In this document: positions 1-8,814 of the stretch, piece by piece
How the letters are laid out: each line of letters starts with the position of its first letter
Numbering within the stretch: position 1 is the first letter of the stretch
Source of the DNA: Bacteroidales bacterium
GTDB lineage: Bacteria; Bacteroidota; Bacteroidia; Bacteroidales; F082
Direction: 5' to 3'
NCBI GenBank assembly: GCA_900769945.1
Contig: CAAGIO010000038.1
Span: 1 to 64,000 of the forward strand
DNA length: 64,000 nt
Translations under genes and position numbers: made by a program
The notes under the pieces: model-generated
The model's database searches: none
Seen by the model: the letters and a program-made list of their open reading frames with translations, nothing else
What the model was told of the DNA's origin: nothing

Positions 1-173
1 AGGTCGTAAGGTGTGGAGATGATGAGAATCTCACGAATACCCGCGAGCATCAGCACGCTGATAGGGTAATACACCATGGGTTTGTCATAAATCGGCATGA
101 GCTGCTTGCTGATGCCTTTGGTGATAGGGTACAGGCGTGTACCACTGCCACCTGCTAATACGATGCCTTTCAT
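1..173 (-). CDS. rfbA: Glucose-1-phosphate thymidylyltransferase, N-terminal part (cut by window edge)
   Basis: The complement of the first 173 bases encodes a start codon followed by the nucleotidyltransferase signature KGIVLAGGSGTRLYPIT and then KQLMPIYDKPMVYYP, the RmlA/RfbA N-terminus. The enzyme joins glucose-1-phosphate and dTTP to make dTDP-glucose, the first step toward dTDP-rhamnose and related sugars. Only about 57 residues are inside the window; the rest lies to the left. It is the last visible gene of the leftward polysaccharide operon, 10 bases downstream of the WecC-like gene, which suggests co-transcription. The family call is secure; the sugar finally made cannot be judged without the next genes. 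Confidence 0.9.
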   Translation of the reverse strand, partial: MKGIVLAGGSGTRLYPITKGISKQLMPIYDKPMVYYPISVLMLAGIREILIISTPYD

Positions 174-183
174 ATAATTTAAG

Positions 184-1407
184 TTATATATGGTAAACTC
201 CTTCTAACGGACAAATATTGAAGCAGTCGAGAATGACCTTGCCTTTCAGCTTATCCCAATTCTGCTTGATGTGGTCGTGCTTCACCATAATGACTACCAT
301 ATCCACATCGTTGATGAACTCGTCGAAATTGTCAAACTGGTTCTCGGCAATCTTATGGTCTTCCAAGAATGGGTCATAGCACTTCAACGGACGAGCAAGA
401 TGGCGCTCCTGCAATTCCAACATCTGAAGAGTGGGTGATTCGCGATAGTCGTCAACGTTCTCCTTGTAGGTCAAGCCATAAAGACCGACCTTGCGGTTGT
501 CGGTAATATTGTTCTCCTTCATAATCTCATGGATTCGGTTGAGGACAAACTCTGGCTGACTGTCATTGGTCTTCATGGACTCATCAATCACCTTTGCCAA
601 ACGGGGATAATCTCCAACAAGGAACCATGGGTCAACAGAGATACAATGACCACCTACACCTGGGCCTGGTTGGAGGATGTTTACACGTGGGTGCATGTTG
701 CAGATGCGGATAATCTCATACACATCCATATTGTCATGACGGCAGATGCGGGCGAGCTCGTTCGCAAAGGCTATGTTTACAGCACGGAAAGTATTCTCCA
801 CCACCTTGGTCATCTCTGCACTACGAATGTCGGTAACCACGATTTCGCCTTGGCAGAAACTTGCATAGTATTCTTTTACCTTTTCACCGATTACCTTGGA
901 ATCTGCACCTATTGTGCGGTTATTATGAAGAAGCTCATATACCATGTTTCCCGGAATGATTCGTTCAGGAGCATGGACAAGATGGATATCCTCCCCTATC
1001 TTGAATCCGTTTGCCTCAACAACAGGGCGAACGAAGTTGTCCATAGTACCGGGGCTTACAGTTGATTCTACCACAACGGTCGCACCTTTAGGGCATACCT
1101 TCATCACTTCCTTGATGGCTGCTACCACATAACAAGCATCCACCTTCTTTGAGAACTTGTCGTATGGAGTAGGAACGGACACAATGTACATATCAGTCTT
1201 CTGATACTCAGTCGTGAATTTTATTCCTGCTTTAACAGCTTCTTGAAATAATTCGTCAAGTCCATCCTCTTTAAAGGTAGTATGACCTGCGTTGAGAGTA
1301 TCAACAAGTTGTTTGTTATAGTCTGTACCAATTACTTCTACTCCATGAGAAGCCATCATAAGGGCTGTGGGCAATCCGATGTAGCCCAATCCAATTACGT
1401 TAATCAT
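184..1407 (-). CDS. wecC: UDP-N-acetyl-D-mannosaminuronate dehydrogenase (WecC type)
   Basis: A 407-residue nucleotide-sugar 6-dehydrogenase. It begins with the Rossmann motif VIGLGYIGLP, has the ESTVSPGT segment in the middle and carries the catalytic cysteine in GPGVGGHCISVDPWFL, followed by the C-terminal UDP-binding domain. This family oxidises UDP-ManNAc in two NAD-dependent steps to UDP-ManNAcA. The gene immediately upstream (start at 2598) is the matching 2-epimerase, 15 bases away, so the two together turn UDP-GlcNAc into UDP-ManNAcA, an acidic sugar of capsules and O-antigens. Length and motifs are normal. The exact substrate is inferred from the WecB neighbour. Confidence 0.92.
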   Translation of the reverse strand: MINVIGLGYIGLPTALMMASHGVEVIGTDYNKQLVDTLNAGHTTFKEDGLDELFQEAVKAGIKFTTEYQKTDMYIVSVPTPYDKFSKKVDACYVVAAIKEVMKVCPKGATVVVESTVSPGTMDNFVRPVVEANGFKIGEDIHLVHAPERIIPGNMVYELLHNNRTIGADSKVIGEKVKEYYASFCQGEIVVTDIRSAEMTKVVENTFRAVNIAFANELARICRHDNMDVYEIIRICNMHPRVNILQPGPGVGGHCISVDPWFLVGDYPRLAKVIDESMKTNDSQPEFVLNRIHEIMKENNITDNRKVGLYGLTYKENVDDYRESPTLQMLELQERHLARPLKCYDPFLEDHKIAENQFDNFDEFINDVDMVVIMVKHDHIKQNWDKLKGKVILDCFNICPLEGVYHI

Positions 1408-1422
1408 TTTAGTTCTATGTTT

Positions 1423-2598
1423 TTATTTTACTTCATATCTGTCAGTTTCTTTGCCGGCTAAAGTATCGGCAATTCTGCGGCAAGCCTGACCGTCACCGTA
1501 TGGATTAACGGCTTTGCTCATTGCCTCGTATGCCTTGGCATCATCGAGAAGTGTGCTGACTTCATTGACAATCTTGTCATAATCAGTACCTACGAGATGG
1601 ACAGTTCCGCTTGCGAGAGCTTCCGGACGTTCAGTAGTGTCGCGCATTACGAGTACTGGCTTGCCAAGGCCTGGAGCTTCTTCCTGTATGCCGCCTGAGT
1701 CAGTGAGGACAATGGTGGCTTTGCTCATCAAGTGAACGAACTCCAGATATTGGAGGGGTTCGATGAAGAAGAAATTAGGCCTTGTCAAATCCTCTCCGAA
1801 CACCTCATGTATAGGCTTTCTTACATTAGGGTTGAGGTGCATTGGATAAACAAAATCAACATCTGTATATTTCTCTGACAAATCCTTCATTGCAGTCACC
1901 ATACGGATGAAGCCATCACCAAAGTTCTCGCGTCTGTGACCAGTGATGAGGACGAGCTTCTTGCCATTGGCAAGTCTCGTTACGTCATAACCAGCTTCAA
2001 GAAGGACTTTGTTCTGCTCTTCGGCAAGGATCTTGTCATTTTTGAGCTTATCGACTACCATGTGGAGAGCATCGATAACGGTATTGCCAGTGACATAGAT
2101 GTTGCCATGAGCCTTCTCCTCTTGCAGGTTCTTCTCAGAGAGTGGTGTTGGCGAGAAGTTATAGGTAGCAATGCGACCCGTAATCTGACGGTTCATCTCC
2201 TCTGGCCACGGGCTATATATATTATGTGTACGAAGACCAGCCTCCACGTGTCCTACAGGAATCTGTGCATAGAAAGCGGCAAGGGCGGCAGCTGTTGAGG
2301 TGGTGGTGTCGCCATGAACGAGCACTACATCAGGCTTGCACTCCTTGAACACGTCACGCATTCCGTTGAGGATACGTACTGTCACATCGGTCAAGTCCTG
2401 ACCTTGCTTCATAATGTTCAAGTCAATATCTGGCTTAACATCAAATATCTTAAGTACTTGGTCAAGCATTTCACGATGCTGACCTGTGACACATACGATG
2501 GTTTTGAACTCTTCTGTCCGCTTCTGGAACTCTTTTACCAGCGGACACATTTTTATAGCTTCGGGACGAGTGCCGAAGACAAGCATTACTGTTTTCAT
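1423..2598 (-). CDS. wecB: UDP-N-acetylglucosamine 2-epimerase, non-hydrolysing (WecB type)
   Basis: A 391-residue cytosolic epimerase that interconverts UDP-GlcNAc and UDP-ManNAc. Family motifs are visible: GTRPEAIKMCPLV at the N-terminus, HGDTTTS and GHVEAGLRT in the first domain, GHRRENFG near the hinge and DSGGIQEEAPGLGKP in the UDP-binding second domain. The start is the ATG at 2598; no Shine-Dalgarno sequence is seen, as usual in Bacteroidota. The gene feeds the WecC-like dehydrogenase just downstream. About 27 bases upstream of its start lies repeat M1a, whose second copy lies upstream of the neighbouring DUF4209 gene, so the leader of this gene has been rearranged or shares a regulatory element. 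Confidence 0.95.
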   Translation of the reverse strand: MKTVMLVFGTRPEAIKMCPLVKEFQKRTEEFKTIVCVTGQHREMLDQVLKIFDVKPDIDLNIMKQGQDLTDVTVRILNGMRDVFKECKPDVVLVHGDTTTSTAAALAAFYAQIPVGHVEAGLRTHNIYSPWPEEMNRQITGRIATYNFSPTPLSEKNLQEEKAHGNIYVTGNTVIDALHMVVDKLKNDKILAEEQNKVLLEAGYDVTRLANGKKLVLITGHRRENFGDGFIRMVTAMKDLSEKYTDVDFVYPMHLNPNVRKPIHEVFGEDLTRPNFFFIEPLQYLEFVHLMSKATIVLTDSGGIQEEAPGLGKPVLVMRDTTERPEALASGTVHLVGTDYDKIVNEVSTLLDDAKAYEAMSKAVNPYGDGQACRRIADTLAGKETDRYEVK

Positions 2599-2624
2599 AT
2601 CTTTTTTGATTTTTATTTACGAAT

Positions 2625-2709
2625 GTTAACTGTTAACGCGAAATGCGCGATTATCTGGGAGTGTGTTATGGTATCGAACTATGAGCAGGATGCTCCACCT
2701 GTGAGCATG
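2625..2709. repeat. Repeat M1, copy a
   Basis: Begins with GTTAACTGTTAACGCG, a variable 5-base loop and CGCGATT, and continues through a region resembling 4945-5033, including a shared CACCTGTG near the end. The first 28 positions match copy b except for the 5-base loop between the two CGCG arms, which differs while the arms are kept. That pattern fits a conserved hairpin. It lies directly upstream of the wecB start on the minus strand. Confidence 0.6.
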
Positions 2710-2750
2710 TTAAACTTTTACAGTTCTTACAGATTGCAGGTGATTGATTT

Positions 2751-2806
2751 GTAAGTCTCCGAAAGTTACCCCACTAAGCAATTGCTGCCAGATTGCAGGC
2801 AGTTTG
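2751..2806. repeat. Repeat M2, copy a
   Basis: A 56-base segment that aligns without gaps to 4870-4925; I count 47 identical positions by eye. It includes a small hairpin, CTGCC(AGATTG)CAGGCAG. With M1a it fills most of the 475-base gap between wecB and the DUF4209 gene. The rest of that gap (2807-3073) contains a perfect 7-base stem at 2905-2911/2919-2925 and no gene that I can support. Confidence 0.6.
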
Positions 2807-3073
2807 CAGTGTGTCCTTTTCGGGAGAAAAAGTTGTTTTTATAAATTTTTAATATGAGTTACGACTGTCTTTGCTATAGATGTGGCATAAGCAGTCTTTT
2901 GTGTGCGAATTGAAATGTAATTCGCTACGAAGGTACAGTCCATTATCGAGAATTCAAAATTCGCTGTAACCATGGTTTAGGACTCTTTCAAAAATAGATA
3001 TTTCATTTCGCTCTTTATTACTTGTACGCATTTGAGTGTTTTGATTGCATTTATCATGAAGGAGATTAGCCAT

Positions 3074-4846
3074 TTACTTTTCTGTAAACTCCAACTGACT
3101 TAATAACACAAACGCATGGACTATTCGGTCAGCAACAATAGAGTTAAATCCTGAAGTCTGCAATAAGCCATGACTGGTCAGGTTTCTTAGGTTCCAGCCA
3201 TTGTGCTCTGTAAACAGGTTTTTGAAGTATGTCTGTACATCCTCCTTCAACCTATTTTTGGCTTCTTCACTATCGAGAAGACCGTCCAAAGATATATAGC
3301 GATTGCCATCTTTAGGGTCTCGATCAGATTGTAGAATCTCACCGCCACACATTGCTACCATCCGTCTTATCGCGGATTCGAACTGTGGTATCAGCAAATG
3401 ACAGGCAACAATATAATCTTCTTCAAAATAGGCCTTCATTCCCCTTTCAAAGAGTCCATATTGTTCCTCTGCTATTAAAGGTGAACCCTTGAAGGAATCC
3501 AATACTATTTCTAAACTTAGTTTCCCTTGTTCTATCATTTTTGTTACTTCTAATCTCAGAAATATGGCAGTAATCAGCATTCTGCGATACATGCCATACA
3601 TTAGTTTTTGATATTCCGAATCTTCTCCTACACCTACATTGTTAATTGGCGAACCATTAATATCGTATATTGTAGTTCTGATCATATCCAGAAGAGGAGA
3701 TTGCTCTGCCTCCTCTTTCTGTCTTTGGCGTTCTACATCTTGATTGGGAATATTTTGAAATAGATACTTCACGAACACTTCTTTAGGTGTACCAGATAAG
3801 AAATCATTTAAATATACCTCAAGTTGTTCATTGTCAATAGGCACAGAGAACTCATGTCCTTGCATATCTGCAAGAGCCTTCTTACCCCAATCCTGAATAT
3901 CGATGTAGAGATTATTGGCCTCCTTGAAAAAATGATACTTTCGATATTTAGACTGCATTGTCTGCAACATTGCATGAGCCCACATTCCTCCCCTCAGGTC
4001 AAAAGACTTCTTGATGACAACAAGTTCACGATCCAGATATTCTTTAATTTTGAGATTAACGCCCTTCTTATGATAATACTCACAAAGCAAATCGGTTTCC
4101 TCTCCGAGAATGTGCGCGAAGCGGTCAGTCTTACCTCCATCCAATAAAGCCTGAGATTCAATTCTATTAAAACGCTCCTCATTCTCTTTTACCAAAGTTT
4201 CTTCAAACCTACCGTATCTTTCCTGATAAGTAATCATTATCTTAAAATGCCGCCCCCACAAACCAGGACTTTCGTCCTTACCATGCTTATGGTCATAGTC
4301 CCACAGAACCTGTTGAGCTTTTTCGAAAAGTTGAGTATTATTGATAGAGGCGGACATCTGCAAAGCACGCTCCATTTTAAAATAGCCCTCTACTTCGTGA
4401 ACGACATAGTCGTCTTCTACACATTTTATGACTGCTTCTATATACGGCAGTATAATCGTCCTATAGTCAGGCTTGTCACCGGTCACTTTCTTTTTGAAAT
4501 CAAGAACTAATCCCGAATATCTCATTGACATCAGGGGGTTTGCTGTCTCGCTGGCTCTTCTTTCCCAATAGGTAATATGCTCTGGTTTAATAAAGGAAAT
4601 ATCCGGTTGCAACACTTCTTCACCTGTATCTTTACGCACCCATTTGGTCGTAGGTCCAAGGTATGTATTCCAATGCTTCTCTCCTGTATTGTCTTGGAAA
4701 GACATAGCCAAATACTCCGCTTGAGCTTCAAATGAAGTAGTGATTTCCTCCGGCAATTGTGCTATGGCATTATACACATCGAAATAGTGAAAATGCTTTT
4801 TCTCTGGATTATCGAATAACATCAGTGCCTCCTTCAATGTGTTCAT
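3074..4846 (-). CDS. DUF4209 / HEPN-like protein, probable defence or toxin-type cargo gene
   Basis: A 590-residue protein unrelated to sugar metabolism. Residues about 1-450 are helical and low in recognisable motifs. The C-terminal part has the sequence LRNLTSHG with R554 and H559, the RNxxxHG signature of the DUF4209 family, which also fits the Rx4H active-site motif of HEPN ribonucleases. No signal peptide or membrane segment is seen, so it should be cytosolic. It interrupts an otherwise pure polysaccharide operon and is flanked by the M1/M2 repeats, suggesting later insertion. Nuclease activity and a role in phage defence are inference; DUF4209 proteins have no function that I can state with confidence. 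Confidence 0.72.
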   Translation of the reverse strand: MNTLKEALMLFDNPEKKHFHYFDVYNAIAQLPEEITTSFEAQAEYLAMSFQDNTGEKHWNTYLGPTTKWVRKDTGEEVLQPDISFIKPEHITYWERRASETANPLMSMRYSGLVLDFKKKVTGDKPDYRTIILPYIEAVIKCVEDDYVVHEVEGYFKMERALQMSASINNTQLFEKAQQVLWDYDHKHGKDESPGLWGRHFKIMITYQERYGRFEETLVKENEERFNRIESQALLDGGKTDRFAHILGEETDLLCEYYHKKGVNLKIKEYLDRELVVIKKSFDLRGGMWAHAMLQTMQSKYRKYHFFKEANNLYIDIQDWGKKALADMQGHEFSVPIDNEQLEVYLNDFLSGTPKEVFVKYLFQNIPNQDVERQRQKEEAEQSPLLDMIRTTIYDINGSPINNVGVGEDSEYQKLMYGMYRRMLITAIFLRLEVTKMIEQGKLSLEIVLDSFKGSPLIAEEQYGLFERGMKAYFEEDYIVACHLLIPQFESAIRRMVAMCGGEILQSDRDPKDGNRYISLDGLLDSEEAKNRLKEDVQTYFKNLFTEHNGWNLRNLTSHGLLQTSGFNSIVADRIVHAFVLLSQLEFTEK

Positions 4847-4869
4847 AGCTGAGCTTTCTTAAATAGTTA

Positions 4870-4925
4870 GTAAGTGTCCGAAACCTGGGTCACTAAGCAT
4901 TTGCTGCCCGATTGCAGGCAGTTTG
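4870..4925. repeat. Repeat M2, copy b
   Basis: Direct repeat of 2751-2806 (about 47 of 56 positions identical, no gaps). It starts about 25 bases upstream of the DUF4209 start codon. The two M2 copies therefore bracket that gene in the same orientation and could support its loss by recombination or record its insertion. Confidence 0.6.
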
Positions 4926-4944
4926 TATAATGGCTTATTGGGGT

Positions 4945-5033
4945 GTTAACTGTTAACGCGTAACTCGCGATTGATTCGCATTTTGTAGCGTGTGGCAGTA
5001 TCGATCATCAGCTTTCGCCCACCTGTGCACGCT
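4945..5033. repeat. Repeat M1, copy b
   Basis: Second copy of the element at 2625-2709, same orientation, with the same GTTAACTGTTAACGCG start and a changed loop before CGCGATT. Here M2 comes before M1, whereas on the left side M1 comes before M2. The remaining sequence up to 5206 shows no gene that I can support. Confidence 0.6.
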
Positions 5034-5206
5034 AATGCTTATATTTTATATGACAATCCCCCTTCTCAATGTATTTCAAGATTCATCTTGCGGACGCCTT
5101 ATGCAGCATTGTCGGCAACGATAATCTGCCTTTCGTGTTTTCCATTAGTTTGACGAGTTGCTCGTGGCTCGTTTTTTGAGGGTTCCCGATATGCTAACGA
5201 ATCATT

Positions 5207-6472
5207 CTACAACCTTGCATCTACAATGCTTCTGTCCAAGGTGCATTTGACGTCGAAGATGACATGTTTCTCTTTGAGGAGACCAAGGACGTCAAGGCCT
5301 TCGAACTCTCTGTGAGCTACTGCTGCTATGCAGGCATCAAATTTCTTTTCAGGAAGCTCAGTCACTATGTCGATGCCGTATTCGTGCTTAACGATTTCCG
5401 GGTTTGCCCATGGGTCATACACTGTCACATTCACGTTGTACTCTCTGAGTGCCTTGTATATGTCTATCACCTTGGTGTTACGTACGTCAGGACAGTTTTC
5501 TTTAAAGGTGAAGCCGAGGATAATCAGTTCGGAGTTCAACACCTGTATTCCTTTCTTCAGCATGTGTTTCACGGTCTCAAGCGCAACATATTCGCCCATA
5601 CCGTCATTTATTCTACGACCTGCGAGGATTATCTCCGGGTTATGTCCATGACGTTGAGCGCATTGAGCTAGATAATACGGGTCAACACCTATGCAGTGGC
5701 CACCTACGAGACCCGGACGGAAAGGAAGGAAGTTCCATTTTGTTCCCGCAGCCTCAAGCACGTCAAGCGTGTCGATGCCAATCTTCGCGAATATGTGGGC
5801 CAGCTCATTTACAAACGCTATGTTTATGTCCCTCTGGCTGTTTTCAATAACCTTTGCGGCTTCGGCAACTTTAATCGACGGGGCGAGGTGCGTACCTCCC
5901 AATATCACACTCGAATAGACCTCATCAATATATCGACTTATCTCTGGCGTTGAACCAGACGTTATTTTCTTGATATTCTCAACAGTATGAAGTTTGTCAC
6001 CCGGATTGATACGCTCCGGAGAATATCCGGCAAAGAAATCTTTATTAAATTTCAAACCCGACACTCTCTCAACCACCGGCAGGCACTCCTCTTCGGTGAC
6101 ACCTGGATAAACAGACGACTCATAAACAACCACATCTCCTTTTGAGAGCACCTTCCCGACGGTTACCGATGCATTATACAACGGAGTCAAATCGGGGCAG
6201 TTGTTCTTATCAACCGGTGTGGGCACGGCTACAACATAAAAGTTGCAGTCCTTTATCTCATCAATGCTCGATGTGCATCTAAAACCATTCCTAACAGCAT
6301 TTTGAAGCACATCATCGGACACTTCCAAAATCGAGTCATGACCGGCCATCAATTCCAAACAACGATTCTCGTTCAAATCAAAACCAACAGTCTCATATTT
6401 TGTAGAGAACAGTCTCGCTAACGGCAGTCCTACATAACCAAGACCAATAACACAAATTTTTGTACTCTTCAT
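5207..6472 (-). CDS. tviB: Nucleotide-sugar 6-dehydrogenase, TviB/WbpA-like (UDP-HexNAc dehydrogenase)
   Basis: A 421-residue dehydrogenase with the Rossmann start CVIGLGYVGLPLARLF, the ESSVYPGVTEEECLPVVE segment, SPERINPGDK and the catalytic cysteine in LVGGHCIGVDPYYLA. The tyrosine after ESSV and the SPERINPGDK motif are typical of the VipA/TviB and WbpA group, which oxidises UDP-GlcNAc or UDP-GalNAc at C6 to the uronic acid. It is the second of three nucleotide-sugar dehydrogenases in this operon, so the polymer is likely rich in uronic acids. Which HexNAc is used cannot be read from the sequence. Confidence 0.87.
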   Translation of the reverse strand: MKSTKICVIGLGYVGLPLARLFSTKYETVGFDLNENRCLELMAGHDSILEVSDDVLQNAVRNGFRCTSSIDEIKDCNFYVVAVPTPVDKNNCPDLTPLYNASVTVGKVLSKGDVVVYESSVYPGVTEEECLPVVERVSGLKFNKDFFAGYSPERINPGDKLHTVENIKKITSGSTPEISRYIDEVYSSVILGGTHLAPSIKVAEAAKVIENSQRDINIAFVNELAHIFAKIGIDTLDVLEAAGTKWNFLPFRPGLVGGHCIGVDPYYLAQCAQRHGHNPEIILAGRRINDGMGEYVALETVKHMLKKGIQVLNSELIILGFTFKENCPDVRNTKVIDIYKALREYNVNVTVYDPWANPEIVKHEYGIDIVTELPEKKFDACIAAVAHREFEGLDVLGLLKEKHVIFDVKCTLDRSIVDARL

Positions 6473-6602
6473 TTTAAGAAAATTATCATATCAGATGAAA
6501 CTCAATCTTTGAGGTTTTATTACAAAAAGCGACGTTAGAAAATCACATCTCTTCACAAAACCATTTCCGCCGGAAATTCCAAATCTGTATATGACATAAC
6601 AA

Positions 6603-7001
6603 CTAATGTTTATCTAAAATATCAATATCTTTAAGTGGCTCGTATGCACCGTCTTTAGCCTCAAAAATCACTGTACCCGGTTCAAGACACTCAAGCGAGT
6701 GCCACCTGCCTTTCTCAACCTGCAAAACCTTGTTCGTCCCTCCATCTTTCACAAGGACGTCCTCCGTGAGACTGCCGTCGTCATCATAAAACAACTCTCT
6801 GAAAGAGCCTCTAAGCAACACCACCGTCTCGCTGCTGTTTCTATGCCTGTGTATCGGCATTACGGTACCCGGCTCAAGGGCGTTCAACATCCTCTGCGAA
6901 CCATCATTAGGCGTAGTGCGCAAATCAAACGACTGCCTCAACCGAGGATTGCTCCTCGCCTGCTCCGATAACGAATCAAGTAATTTCTCGTCTATTACCA
7001 T
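6603..7001 (-). CDS. WbuC-family cupin-fold metalloprotein
   Basis: I choose the ATG at 7001, giving 132 residues beginning MVIDEKLLDSLSEQA; the frame stays open to 7040 but the extra 13 residues look like leader. The cupin core has PGTVMPIHRHRNSSETVVLLRGSF, with the His-rich metal-binding set HRHRNSSE, and a second motif around KGRWHSLECLEPGTV. WbuC-like proteins occur in many O-antigen and capsule loci; a sugar-nucleotide isomerase or epimerase role is often assumed but not established. It sits between the TviB-like and UDP-glucose dehydrogenase genes on the same strand and is likely part of the operon. Confidence 0.85.
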   Translation of the reverse strand: MVIDEKLLDSLSEQARSNPRLRQSFDLRTTPNDGSQRMLNALEPGTVMPIHRHRNSSETVVLLRGSFRELFYDDDGSLTEDVLVKDGGTNKVLQVEKGRWHSLECLEPGTVIFEAKDGAYEPLKDIDILDKH

Positions 7002-7424
7002 AAAACTAACAAATGAAAAACAATGATCTTCAACCGTCAAATGCCATCTCCCTAATTTTCAGGGAAAAACCTCAACATTCACAAGACATTATAAATCAGA
7101 ATATTACAAGCCTAATCCTGCCTAACACCGAACACAAAGATCCCTCACAAAAAGGCGTATTTTTTCTCAAATAGATATACTTTGGGGTCATCGAAAGACC
7201 ATAACTTATTATCTCTCAACGACTTATAAAAATACCCAGAATACCCAATGTCAATCTGATTCTTATTTGCTAATATTTGACTTGCATTTGCAAAAATAAA
7301 AAATTAGTTAACACCTTTTACATTTTTTTTAAAAAAAACACATATTTTTTCTTAGCTGTCAGCTTAGAAAGGTATTGAGCGATGTGATTGAAGATATATG
7401 GTCAATTGTTAACGAAAATAATCG

Positions 7425-7465
7425 ATTAATCCCGTATGCCAAAATTGTTAACATACGGGATTAAT
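7425..7465. terminator. Perfect 14-bp inverted repeat in the 540-base gap between cupin and ugd genes
   Basis: Arms ATTAATCCCGTATG (7425-7438) and CATACGGGATTAAT (7452-7465) pair perfectly around a 13-base loop. It lies about 80 bases beyond the stop of the UDP-glucose dehydrogenase gene. Read leftward it is followed by CGATTATTTTCG, so it could end or attenuate the ugd transcript; read rightward it is followed by a T-run. The word AATTGTTAAC occurs twice here, 40 bases apart. The rest of 7002-7541 is AT-rich, has a TATTTTTG box on the minus strand near 7286 that could start a cupin transcript, and shows no gene. Confidence 0.55.
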
Positions 7466-7541
7466 ATTTTTTCACATTTCAATACTGTAAGGGAATAGTA
7501 TTGTCAGAAGGAACATGCAAAGGCAGTCCAAACATTGATTA

Positions 7542-8780
7542 TCAATCTCTTTTGAAAATATCTCTTGTATAGACCTTATCTTTGACATCATCGAGGCAGG
7601 AATCGTAACGGTTAGCGATAATAGCCTGACTTCTCTCCTTGAAGGCTTCAAGATTGTTGACCACCTCGCTTCCGAAGAATGTGGCTCCGTCTTCGAGTGT
7701 AGGCTCATAAATAATCACCGTTGCGCCCTTGGCTTTGATACGTTTCATCACGCCTTGGATAGAACTTTGTCGGAAGTTGTCGCTTTTGCTTTTCATTGTT
7801 AGACGATAAACTCCTATTACACATGTTCTTTCCTCTCTTGGATTATAGTCGCCATGGTTATAATAATCATAATAACACGCCTTCTTCAGTATCTGGTCGG
7901 CCACAAAGTCTTTCCTCGTCCTATTACTATCGACTATAGCCTGTATTAGATTTTCAGGCACTTCATCATAGTTCGCGAGAAGTTGCTTTGTATCCTTAGG
8001 CAGGCAATAGCCGCCATAACCAAAAGAAGGGTTGTTATAATGACTGCCAATACGAGGGTCGAGACCCACACCCTCAATAATCGCCTGTGTATTCAAGCCT
8101 TTCAGTTCGGCGTAGGTGTCGAGTTCGTTAAAATAGCTGACGCGAAGTGCGAGATAGGTGTTAGCAAAGAGTTTCACCGCCTCGGCTTCGGTAGAGCCCA
8201 TATAGAGTATCGGCACGTTTTCCTCCAATGCGCCTTCTTTTATCAGCTCAGCAAAGAGATGAGCCTTTTCTTCGAGACGTTTGTCGCCCTGTTCGAATCC
8301 GACTATTATCCTGCTCGGATAAAGGTTATCATAGAGGGCCTTGCTCTCTCTTAGAAACTCGGGGGCAAAGATGATGTTGTTGCTGCCTGTCTTCTTTCTA
8401 ATGCTCTCGGTATATCCCACCGGGACCGTAGATTTTATTACCATAATGGCATTAGGGTTATATAGCATAACCTTTGCAATAACATCTTCCACCGAGCTTG
8501 TATCGAAAAAGTTCTTAACGCTGTCGTAGTTCGTTGGAGCTGCAATAACAACAAAATCAGCGTCTTTATAACCCGCCTCGGCATCGAGTGTCGCACTCAA
8601 ATCAAGGTCCTTGTTCGCAAGATAATCCTCAATATAGTCATCTTGAATAGGTGATTTCTTGTTGTTGACCATCTCAACACGGTCTGGGACAATATCCACC
8701 GCGGTCACCTTATTGTGCTGTGCCAACAAAGTCGCAATTGATAGACCGACATATCCTGTTCCTGCTACTGCAATATTCAT
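7542..8780 (-). CDS. ugd: UDP-glucose 6-dehydrogenase
   Basis: A 412-residue enzyme that oxidises UDP-glucose to UDP-glucuronate with two NAD. The start IAVAGTGYVGLSIATLLAQHN is the Rossmann nucleotide-binding loop, IKSTVPVGYT and PEFLRE are in the first domain, and the catalytic cysteine is in FGYGGYCLPKDTKQL. The C-terminal domain has VIGVYRLTMKSKSDNFRQSS, typical of the short Bacteroidales/Ugd branch. It is the first metabolic gene behind the UpxY regulator, 34 bases after its stop codon. Glucuronate would be a direct building block or a precursor for other acidic sugars of this polymer. Confidence 0.93.
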   Translation of the reverse strand: MNIAVAGTGYVGLSIATLLAQHNKVTAVDIVPDRVEMVNNKKSPIQDDYIEDYLANKDLDLSATLDAEAGYKDADFVVIAAPTNYDSVKNFFDTSSVEDVIAKVMLYNPNAIMVIKSTVPVGYTESIRKKTGSNNIIFAPEFLRESKALYDNLYPSRIIVGFEQGDKRLEEKAHLFAELIKEGALEENVPILYMGSTEAEAVKLFANTYLALRVSYFNELDTYAELKGLNTQAIIEGVGLDPRIGSHYNNPSFGYGGYCLPKDTKQLLANYDEVPENLIQAIVDSNRTRKDFVADQILKKACYYDYYNHGDYNPREERTCVIGVYRLTMKSKSDNFRQSSIQGVMKRIKAKGATVIIYEPTLEDGATFFGSEVVNNLEAFKERSQAIIANRYDSCLDDVKDKVYTRDIFKRD

Positions 8781-8814
8781 AATGTTTAAATTTATTAATG
8801 TTTCTTATTCGTTG

